The notes under the pieces were generated by a model. That model made no database searches, was not told the origin of the DNA, and saw only the letters and a program-made list of their open reading frames with translations. Made by a program: the position numbers and the translations under genes. A DNA stretch of 11,588 nt. Source: Balneolaceae bacterium (GTDB taxonomy: Bacteria > Bacteroidota > Rhodothermia > Balneolales > Balneolaceae). This document shows, in pieces, positions 1-5,658 of the stretch (positions are counted from its first letter, which is position 1; every line of letters starts with the position of its first letter). The DNA lies in contig SLGL01000219.1 in NCBI GenBank assembly GCA_007123785.1, positions 1-11,588 of the forward strand, read 5' to 3'.

Positions 1-1
1 A

Positions 2-73
2 GAGGAGGTCATTGTCATTTTTGCAATTCTTCATCAGCAAAGAAGTCCTGATTTCTGGAAGTCGAGATTATAG
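2..73 (+). CDS. RelE/ParE-family toxin, C-terminal end only (cut by window edge)
   Basis: The frame starting at base 2 reads 23 residues and stops at TAG (71-73). It contains EEVIVIFAILHQQR followed by SPDFWKSRL. This matches the last strand and tail typical of RelE/ParE toxins, where a hydrophobic strand leads into 'HQxRxPxYW..R'. ParE-type proteins inhibit gyrase and RelE-type proteins cleave mRNA on the ribosome; 23 residues cannot separate the two. The start and the expected upstream antitoxin lie outside the window, so it is unknown whether the gene is whole. It sits close to a second toxin-antitoxin locus on the other strand. The family call rests on the tail motif alone. Confidence 0.72.
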   Translation, partial: EEVIVIFAILHQQRSPDFWKSRL

Positions 74-218
74 CCCCGGAAACTTAAGCGTTTCAACCGG
101 ACGGGTTCTGGATTTCGGGCATTGAAGAGTTTCTTGTCCCGCCGGTTATTTGCCAAACCGTTATTTTACCACTCGATGCCCAATCTTATCTTTAAAAAAA
201 GAGTGAAAGAAAGGAGCT

Positions 219-557
219 CTATAATTCTTCCCAGAGCTTTAGAATAGCAAGAATTTTTTCTTGGGTTTCTTCACTTAATTGAGCTACTTCTTCTTCACTC
301 AACAAGTCGTTACCATAATACATTACTAATTGGTCTAATGCCCTGGAGCGGCTGAAACCATCGAACATGTGAGCCAGCTTTTTATCACCATCTCGAACTA
401 TTTTGTACATTTCAATATATCGTTCATGAGAATCTCTCTTGGTATCGCTTATTATCTGATCTACTTCCTCCATTATTCCTTCGCAATATCTCTGCAAGGC
501 AAGTGGCTGTAACTCCTTGAATATTTTCCAATCGGACTCTTTGATTCGATCGTTCAT
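219..557 (-). CDS. conserved hypothetical protein, 112 residues
   Basis: Small, highly charged, apparently all-helical cytoplasmic protein with no signal peptide, membrane segment or cysteine. It opens with MNDRIKESDWKIFKELQPLA, followed by a helical stretch rich in Glu and Asp (SHERYIEMYKIVRDGDKKL), then an acidic C-terminal part (LLSEEEVAQLSEETQEKI). From memory it resembles a widespread uncharacterised family with an 'E.DWK.F..L.PLAL.R.C' N-terminus; no function is known to me. It begins 34 bases after the stop of the 57-residue antitoxin-like gene on the same strand, so the two may share a transcript. The ATG at 557 has no clear Shine-Dalgarno sequence but is the only sensible start. A role in the neighbouring toxin-antitoxin locus is possible but unsupported. 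Confidence 0.8.
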   Translation of the reverse strand: MNDRIKESDWKIFKELQPLALQRYCEGIMEEVDQIISDTKRDSHERYIEMYKIVRDGDKKLAHMFDGFSRSRALDQLVMYYGNDLLSEEEVAQLSEETQEKILAILKLWEEL

Positions 558-591
558 TGTTCTATGAGTGTGGTCAGACGAGATTGTAAAA

Positions 592-765
592 TCAATAACT
601 TATTTTCAAGCCTTGAGAAGATCGCCTGAAATGATCTTTCGCAGCCTCTCCTCTTTTTTTATACCACTCCAATAACTCCTGGCGAGTCATATCTTTGGTC
701 TCTTCGTAATTTTTATCCCGGATAGACCGAATCGTTTGGACGGTATCAAATTTTTTATTCTTCAT
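592..765 (-). CDS. 57-residue probable antitoxin paired with PIN-domain toxin gene
   Basis: Hand translation gives 57 residues starting MKNKKFDTVQTIRSIRDKNY, with a central MTRQELLEWYKKRGEAA segment, ending at TGA (592-594). Basic N-terminus plus an 'xxLLEWYKKRG' helix is, from memory, typical of small proteins encoded directly after PIN-domain genes in Chlorobi, cyanobacteria and Bacteroidota, thought to be antitoxins. A good ribosome-binding site, GAGGTGA, lies about seven bases before the ATG. That is unusual for this window and supports the start. The start codon lies inside the end of the upstream PIN reading frame (overlap 755-765), so translation would normally be coupled. The gene looks intact although its partner is broken. 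The alternative is an unrelated small protein; the overlap and motif favour the antitoxin reading. Confidence 0.68.
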   Translation of the reverse strand: MKNKKFDTVQTIRSIRDKNYEETKDMTRQELLEWYKKRGEAAKDHFRRSSQGLKISY

Positions 766-1218
766 AATTGGTCACCTCACGTGGTGAGTAAATATCAATG
801 GATTTCAGCCCGTTTTCAATGTTAACGGCATTGAATAGGCGAATCTTGTCATAATGTACAATATTGCGAAAATTCCAGCTGACCAAAACATCCACGTTGG
901 CTAACGAGGCTAAAGCTATGTGTAAGGCATCATCGCAAAATTTTGGAGTAAGAATTTTTCGGTTTAAATACTCCTCTTATAGGAGTAAGGCTTCTTCGGT
1001 GATTTCAAGAATTTCAGGCTCATAGTCCAGTAAATTTGTTAGTGTTCCTGAACCGGTTCGGGAGCTTTACTTATTTCATTGAATGTTAATTGTGACAACA
1101 CTGGCAAATAATTTTTTAATCTGAAATCCTTCATCAATCCATTTGACCAAGTAGCAAACTCTTCATCATGACATCCACCAATTACAGACGTATCCAGATA
1201 TATTCTTGATAATTTCAT
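755..1218 (-). pseudogene. PIN-domain toxin (VapC-like), broken by a frameshift and an in-frame stop
   Basis: From ATG 1218 the frame reads MKLSRIYLDTSVIGGCHDEE, the PIN N-terminus with its first acidic residue, and continues to ISKAPEPVQEH before TAA at 1039-1041. Homology resumes in another frame from 1045: TLTNLLDYEPEILEITEEAL, then TAA at 977-979, then EEYLNRKILTPKFCDDALHI with a later acidic residue, ANVDVLVSWNFRNIV, and the C-terminus IDIYSPREVTNYEE with TAA at 755-757. One missing base near 1045-1047 would restore the frame, and the stop at 977-979 is a second lesion. PIN proteins are metal-dependent RNases. Both fragments are needed for the active site, so no active nuclease should be made unless both lesions are read through. 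The gene overlaps the following antitoxin-like gene by 11 bases, showing toxin-first order. Confidence 0.82.
969..987. repeat. 7-bp inverted repeat inside the PIN pseudogene
   Basis: TACTCCT (969-975) and AGGAGTA (981-987) are perfect inverted arms around CTTAT. The premature stop of the PIN gene (977-979) falls in the five-base loop. It could be chance, or a site of template-switch mutation that produced the stop. Confidence 0.5.
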
Positions 1219-1387
1219 GACGTTTATAGATTTGTTTACGAGAAGATAGGTATAATAATTAATTGTAGTATTCTCCCCGTAAAAACATCAATTTTAATCA
1301 GCTATTAATCTAATGCTATGTGGCTAATCCTTGAATGAATCCAAAAATAAAAATGAGTGATTTACTCAAATAGTACTAACATCAACT

Positions 1388-1415
1388 TTTACCATACCGG
1401 GGGGAGTTTTATAAT
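1388..1415 (+). promoter_or_regulatory. possible promoter of the TIM-barrel gene
   Basis: TTTACC (1388-1393), a 16-base spacer and a perfect TATAAT (1410-1415) lie about 70 bases before ATG 1483. Transcription would start near 1422, downstream of the upstream in-frame GTG at 1357, which argues that 1483 is the real start. Sigma factors of this bacterial group often use other consensus sequences, so this is tentative. Confidence 0.35.
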
Positions 1416-1482
1416 AACAAGAATTGTTGAAACACTTTATATTACTCGTTATTTGATTAACAAAACACTTACCAACAGTAAA

Positions 1483-2445
1483 ATGAACAAAAACTCAATT
1501 TCCAGAAGAAAATTTTTAACAGGCAGCTCAGCTGCAGCGGCAGGCATGGTTTTCTCCGGTGCTTCGACTTTAGTGAAAAAAGAATCCGCGCGATATCAAA
1601 ACGGGAGAAGCCCCTGGCCGGTTTCGCTGGATACTTCCACCATTCGGCCGGCTGGTGAGATTACCGAGAAAATTCGTATCGCTGGAGAGGCCGGTTACGA
1701 CGGAATTGAGCCGTGGGAGGGAGAGCTGAACGATTACGAAGAGGCTGGCGGTGACATCCGGGAACTTCATCGCAGAATTGAAGATTACGGGATGAAAGTG
1801 CCCAATGTTGTGGCGCTCTGGAATGCGATTCCACCCACACAGGAAGAGTGGGAGGAGCGGGAGGAAGATCATCGCCACCGGTTCAGACAGGCTTCGGAAG
1901 TGGGTGCAAAGTACATTCAGACTGTACTGACACCTGCCCGTCCCTGGCAGGAATATGACCTGAATTTTGCAGCAGAAAAATTTCATGAGTTGCTCGAAAT
2001 GGGCATTAACGACTATGATGTGATACCGGCCCTGAACTTCCTGCAGTTTTTGCCCCACAACCAGCGAATCGGGCAGGCGAGTGCCATCGCGCTGAATGCC
2101 GATCACCCCGAGGCGAAAATCATCCCGGATACATTTCATATGTACGCAGGGGGTTCCGGTTTCAACGGGCTGAAGCACATCCGGGGGAGTTTTATCGCAA
2201 TTTTTCAAATTAACGACGTTCCTTCCGATCCGCCCCGCGAAGAACTCGAAGATGAGCACCGCGTCTATCCCGGTGATGGCATTTTTCCGCTGGCCGATAT
2301 TTTAAGAGACCTGAAAAAAACCGGTTTCGATGAATTCGTATCACTCCAGCTTTTTAACCCGCAATACTGGGAACAAGACCTGCTAGAAGTGGCCAAAACC
2401 GGTCTCGAAAAAACCGTGACTGTGATAGAAGAAGCTGGTGTGTGA
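1483..2445 (+). CDS. Tat-exported TIM-barrel protein, xylose isomerase/AP endonuclease 2 superfamily
   Basis: 320 residues from ATG 1483. The N-terminus MNKNSISRRKFLTGSSAAAA is a clear twin-arginine signal, so the folded protein is probably periplasmic; the longer frame from GTG 1357 would bury this signal and is not used. The body is a sugar-isomerase-like TIM barrel (about residues 45-315) with family motifs YDGIEPW (72-78), DTFHMYAGGS (216-225), INDVPSDPPREELEDEHRVY, PGDG (263-266) and LFNPQYWEQDLLEVAKTGLE. Relatives isomerise, epimerise or cleave sugars and keto-sugars with a divalent metal. By eye, three of four usual metal ligands are changed: Asn185, Gln242 and Gln289 stand where Glu, His and Glu are expected; Asp216 is kept. 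It may be a non-catalytic or altered enzyme. It stands alone, converging on tex. Family is firm; substrate unknown. Confidence 0.88.
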   Translation: MNKNSISRRKFLTGSSAAAAGMVFSGASTLVKKESARYQNGRSPWPVSLDTSTIRPAGEITEKIRIAGEAGYDGIEPWEGELNDYEEAGGDIRELHRRIEDYGMKVPNVVALWNAIPPTQEEWEEREEDHRHRFRQASEVGAKYIQTVLTPARPWQEYDLNFAAEKFHELLEMGINDYDVIPALNFLQFLPHNQRIGQASAIALNADHPEAKIIPDTFHMYAGGSGFNGLKHIRGSFIAIFQINDVPSDPPREELEDEHRVYPGDGIFPLADILRDLKKTGFDEFVSLQLFNPQYWEQDLLEVAKTGLEKTVTVIEEAGV

Positions 2446-2507
2446 AAAAATTGATTTGCAGCCGTTGCCTGAAGGTTGGGATTGCTTGAATTTTCATTGG
2501 GAGGGGG

Positions 2508-2539
2508 CACCATTATTTTTCCAAACAGCAGGAATGGTG
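2508..2539. repeat. inverted repeat between the convergent TIM-barrel and tex genes
   Basis: CACCATT (2508-2514) pairs with AATGGTG (2533-2539) across an 18-base loop. A second small hairpin, TAAGC-ACCCC-GCTTA, follows at 2540-2554. Neither is followed by a T-run in either direction, so these are weak candidates for a shared terminator. The rest of the 148-base spacer shows nothing recognisable. Confidence 0.3.
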
Positions 2540-2593
2540 TAAGCACCCCGCTTATGCTCCATTACCCAGCAGATGTACAGGATTAAACCATTA

Positions 2594-4768
2594 TTAAACC
2601 AAAGCCAGACCGATGCGTCCGCGTTCAAGGTCGATATTGGTAATTTCCACGTTGATAATGTCGCCAACAGCCACTACATCGTGTGGGTCTTCCACGCGTT
2701 TTTCTTTCGACATATTGGAGATGTGCAGCAGCCCGTCCTGCTTAACGCCGATATCCACGAAAGCGCCAAAATCCACTACATTTCGCACGGTTCCTTCCAG
2801 CTTCATGCCGGTAGAAAGATCTTCCATTTTTAGTACATCCTGACGAAGCAGAGGTTTGGGCAGGGATTCACGCGGGTCGCGGCCCGGTTTGCGAAGGTTC
2901 TCGATAATCAGCTCCAGCGTGGGAACTCCCACTCCCATCTGACCGGCTACCTCTTCTTTGTCGATGTCGTCGAACGCCGCCTTAATTTTTTTCTGCTCTT
3001 TAAAGAGATTCTCTACATTGATACCGAACAGGTTGCAGAGCTTTTCGGTGGCCTGATAGCTTTCGGGATGGATAGCAGTGTTATCCAGCGGATGAACGGC
3101 TTCGGGGATTCGCAAAAACCCGGCCGCCTGCTGAAACCGGAAATCCCCAACACCTGAAATCTTCCTGATCTCATCCCGGCTTTTGAACCTCCCTTTCTTC
3201 TCGCGGTATTCGATGATGTTACGTGCCACATTCCGGCTCAGTCCCGAGATGTGTGTCAGCAGTTCCGAGCTGGCCGTATTCAGGTTTACGCCCACATCGT
3301 TCACACAGCTTTCCACCACATCATCCAGTTTTTTGGAGAGGGCGGTTTGATTGAGATCGTGCTGATAAAGTCCCACTCCGATCGATTTTGGATCAATTTT
3401 CACCAGTTCGGCTAAAGGATCTTGAACCCGCCGGGCGATTGAGATATTGCCGCGCTGGGCCGCATCCAGATCGGGAAACTCCTCACGTGCAATAGAAGAG
3501 GCCGAATAGACCGATGCCCCCGCCTCGCTAATGATCAGGTAGTTCAGGTTCTCATCCGGTTTTTTATCCTTTCGATCGCGGATTACATCAGCGATAAATT
3601 TTTCTGTCTCCCGGCTGCCGGTGCCATTGCCGATGGCAATCAGCGTTACGTTGTGCTTATTGATATACCGGTTCACCACCTCAGCACTCTCCTCAATTTT
3701 TTCCTGGGGAGGAGTGGGGTAGATAGTAGAGCCTTCCAGGTAGTTGCCCGTTTCATCGATAACCGCCACCTTACAGCCTGTTCGGAAGGCCGGGTCGATG
3801 CCCATCACCACCTGGTCCTTCAGCGGGGGCTGCATCAGCAGGTTTTTCAGATTGGTGGCAAACGTTTCGATGGCGTGATCATCTGCTATTTCGGTCAGTT
3901 CGTTGCGAAGCTCTCGTTCCAGCGAGGGGAACAGCAGACGCTTGTAGGCATCCTCAACCGCATCCTGCAGGTAAGGTGTAAAAATGGAGAGGTCGTTGGT
4001 GATCACAACATCGTCCAGGTTTTCGAGGGTGCGGTTTTCATTCATCTCCAGGTTTACAAAAAGTACATTCTCTCTCTCGCCCCGGTTCAGCGCCAGTGTC
4101 TGGTGCGGCTTGATGTATGTCACACGATTTCGAAAATCGTAGTAATCTTCAAAATTGGTTCGCTCCTTAACAGCCGGATTTTTTTCTGATGTAATGATTC
4201 CATGCTTTCGCATGATCGCGCGAAGTGCATCACGTACCTCCACCGACTCGTTGATCCACTCTGCCACAATATCCAGCGAGGTGATAAGGGCGGTATCTGC
4301 ATCGGGAAGTCCTTTTTCTTCATCCACATATTCGCGGGCAAAATCGAGCGGATTGCCGTTTACGGTCTCCTGCTGCCAAATTAGTTGGGCAAGCGGTTCG
4401 AGGCCTTTCTCTTTGGCTTTGTCGCCTTTGGTTTTACGTTTTTTCTTGTATGGGAGATAGAGGTCCTCAAGTGTTTTCAAATCTTTGCACGCCTTGATTT
4501 TCTCTTCCAATTCAGGAGTCAGTTTATCCTGTTTTTTGATCGCCTTCAGAATGGTGGTTTTGCGGGCTTCCAGCGTGCGGTGAAATTCAAGCAGATCTCT
4601 CACTGAGCGAAGCTGTTCCTCATCCAGTCTGCCAGTGGCTTCCTGCCTGTAACGGGCCAGGAATGGGATGGTAGCCCCCTCATCGATAAAACCAGCAACG
4701 GACTGAACCTGTTTTGGGGAAAGTTCAAGAGTTGATGCGATATGGCTGAACATCTGCGAATCGGTCAT
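2594..4768 (-). CDS. tex: Tex, S1 RNA-binding transcription accessory protein
   Basis: 724 residues, full-domain Tex. Order: helical Tex N-terminus with IPFLARYRQEATGRLDEEQL (34-53) and DLYLPYKKKRKTK (102-114); YqgF/RNase H-like domain (about 318-450) with VMGIDPAFRTGCKVAVID, IGNGTGSRETE and ISEAGASVYSAS; helix-hairpin-helix region (about 490-553) with VNLNTASSELLTHISGLSRN; C-terminal S1 domain (about 652-722) with VVDFGAFVDIGVKQDGLLHI. Tex is a cytoplasmic nucleic-acid-binding protein linked to transcription and RNA handling; its exact reaction is unsettled. The protein ends directly after the S1 fold (GRIGLALV), lacking the charged tail found in E. coli Tex, so it is slightly short. The start is set by alignment with the usual Tex N-terminus. 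It is a housekeeping gene with no operon partner here. Confidence 0.97.
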   Translation of the reverse strand: MTDSQMFSHIASTLELSPKQVQSVAGFIDEGATIPFLARYRQEATGRLDEEQLRSVRDLLEFHRTLEARKTTILKAIKKQDKLTPELEEKIKACKDLKTLEDLYLPYKKKRKTKGDKAKEKGLEPLAQLIWQQETVNGNPLDFAREYVDEEKGLPDADTALITSLDIVAEWINESVEVRDALRAIMRKHGIITSEKNPAVKERTNFEDYYDFRNRVTYIKPHQTLALNRGERENVLFVNLEMNENRTLENLDDVVITNDLSIFTPYLQDAVEDAYKRLLFPSLERELRNELTEIADDHAIETFATNLKNLLMQPPLKDQVVMGIDPAFRTGCKVAVIDETGNYLEGSTIYPTPPQEKIEESAEVVNRYINKHNVTLIAIGNGTGSRETEKFIADVIRDRKDKKPDENLNYLIISEAGASVYSASSIAREEFPDLDAAQRGNISIARRVQDPLAELVKIDPKSIGVGLYQHDLNQTALSKKLDDVVESCVNDVGVNLNTASSELLTHISGLSRNVARNIIEYREKKGRFKSRDEIRKISGVGDFRFQQAAGFLRIPEAVHPLDNTAIHPESYQATEKLCNLFGINVENLFKEQKKIKAAFDDIDKEEVAGQMGVGVPTLELIIENLRKPGRDPRESLPKPLLRQDVLKMEDLSTGMKLEGTVRNVVDFGAFVDIGVKQDGLLHISNMSKEKRVEDPHDVVAVGDIINVEITNIDLERGRIGLALV

Positions 4769-4971
4769 AAAAAACTAAAAATTTGGTTGATGAATACTAC
4801 TTAAGTCGGACGCAGAAGATACAGATTAAACCGGTTATATCAGGAGTAAAATCCGGTAGAATTTTTGCTGTTTAATGATACGGGTTGGATGAAAGGGTAG
4901 GAAGAAAAAGTATCAATTTGGAGAAAATCTGATAAGTCCATCAATTTGTAACTTCAAAAACTTTCCTGTAC

Positions 4972-4999
4972 TTGACGTTTAGAGATATTTTTCTAAATT
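4972..4999 (+). promoter_or_regulatory. possible promoter of the GMC dehydrogenase operon
   Basis: TTGACG (4972-4977), 16 bases, then TAAATT (4994-4999). This would give a leader of about 95 bases before ATG 5101 that includes the inverted repeat at 5021-5040. The match is to the E. coli-type consensus, which may not apply fully in this group. Confidence 0.35.
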
Positions 5000-5020
5000 G
5001 GATTTACCTGATAACTGAGA

Positions 5021-5040
5021 GGATACATATTGTTGTATCC
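5021..5040. promoter_or_regulatory. inverted repeat in the dehydrogenase leader (operator or hairpin)
   Basis: GGATACA (5021-5027) and TGTATCC (5034-5040) are perfect inverted arms around TATTGT. The site lies just downstream of the predicted promoter and 60 bases before the small-subunit start. It could be a dimeric repressor site or an RNA stem. No regulator gene is present in the window. Confidence 0.4.
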
Positions 5041-5100
5041 GCAAAAACGGTAATAAGGTTATGGAATTCCCAATATTTTTATACGTTTAGTCAAGCGCCC

Positions 5101-5658
5101 ATGAACAGACGCGAAATGCTTAAATACACTGCCTTGTTAACAGGCGGTGCTGTATCCACTTCATTTGCCACGGTTTTTTTATCCGGTTGCTCGGCACCGG
5201 CAGAAGAAGTATCTGATCTGCATTTTTTTGATACCGATCAGTTTGAATTGGTTTCCCTTCTTTCCGATACGATTCTGCCCCGGACTGACAGCCCCTCGGC
5301 TACGGATGTGAATGTGCATCACACAATCGACACCATGTTTGGCCTGGTGTTTGATATGGATTTTAAAACCAATTTCAGAGATCAATGGGTAGAACTTGAA
5401 ATCTACCTTTCTGAACAGAATTTCAGGCAACTTGAACAAATGGAACGTGTTGAACTTCTGCAAAACCTGGAGCTGAACCCTGAGGCAGGTACCGATAGTG
5501 CCCGTCTGGCATACATCGAATTGAAACAACAGGTAATTGCATATTACCTGACATCAGAAGAAGTAGGCAGAGAGTATCTCAACTATTTGCCAATACCGGG
5601 AGATTATGAGCCGTGTATCTCCGTAGATGATGTGAATAACAGAGCGTGGGCGATATAA
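5101..5658 (+). CDS. Tat lipoprotein, gluconate 2-dehydrogenase subunit 3 family (small subunit of GMC dehydrogenase)
   Basis: 185 residues from ATG 5101. MNRREMLKYTALLTGG is a twin-arginine signal and VFLSGC (25-30) is a lipobox with Cys30 as the lipidation site, so the mature protein should be a membrane-anchored lipoprotein facing the periplasm. The mature part shows family features: FDTDQFELVSLLSDTILPRT (43-62), TDVNVHHTIDTMF (68-80), and the C-terminal YLPIPGDYEPCISVDDVNNR with RAWAI. This family supplies the small gamma-type subunit of FAD-dependent sugar dehydrogenases. It folds with the signal-less large subunit and carries it through the Tat pore. Its stop overlaps the start of the GMC gene (TAATG), the usual coupled arrangement. 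The longer upstream frame is rejected because the signal starts exactly at this ATG. The small catalytic contribution, if any, is unknown. Confidence 0.9.
   Translation: MNRREMLKYTALLTGGAVSTSFATVFLSGCSAPAEEVSDLHFFDTDQFELVSLLSDTILPRTDSPSATDVNVHHTIDTMFGLVFDMDFKTNFRDQWVELEIYLSEQNFRQLEQMERVELLQNLELNPEAGTDSARLAYIELKQQVIAYYLTSEEVGREYLNYLPIPGDYEPCISVDDVNNRAWAI

Larger units (their letters stand above)
4769..5100. other. 332-base divergent spacer between tex and the dehydrogenase pair
   Basis: No gene is seen. It should hold promoters for both directions. On the + strand there is a TTGACG/TAAATT promoter-like pair and an inverted repeat, listed separately. For tex (- strand), TATAAC at about 4834-4839 is the best -10-like match, but no convincing -35 accompanies it. 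A reading frame open from 4972 runs into the small subunit gene, but it starts on the predicted -35 element and has no protein-like N-terminus, so it is taken as leader. Confidence 0.5.

Noticed and set aside
79..94. GAAAC ... GTTTC hairpin after the ParE-like stop, as a terminator
   Set aside because: The stem is only five bases and no T-run follows.
1357..1482. N-terminal extension of the TIM-barrel gene from GTG 1357
   Set aside because: It would put 42 unlikely residues before a textbook Tat signal, and a predicted TATAAT promoter element lies inside it.
1570..2259. 229-residue reading frame opposite the TIM-barrel gene
   Set aside because: It mirrors a clearly coding strand and its translation shows no domain.
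2265..2546. 93-residue - strand frame reaching into the spacer after the TIM-barrel gene
   Set aside because: Most of it is the complement of the TIM-barrel 3' end; the spacer part has no protein-like pattern.
3653..4189. 178-residue reading frame opposite tex
   Set aside because: It is a complement-strand shadow of conserved Tex sequence.
4972..5100. N-terminal extension of the small dehydrogenase subunit
   Set aside because: It begins on a TTGACG promoter-like element, and the Tat signal starts exactly at ATG 5101.
5646..5657. GTG start for the GMC gene
   Set aside because: ATG 5658 in the TAATG overlap gives the normal short N-terminus before the FAD motif.
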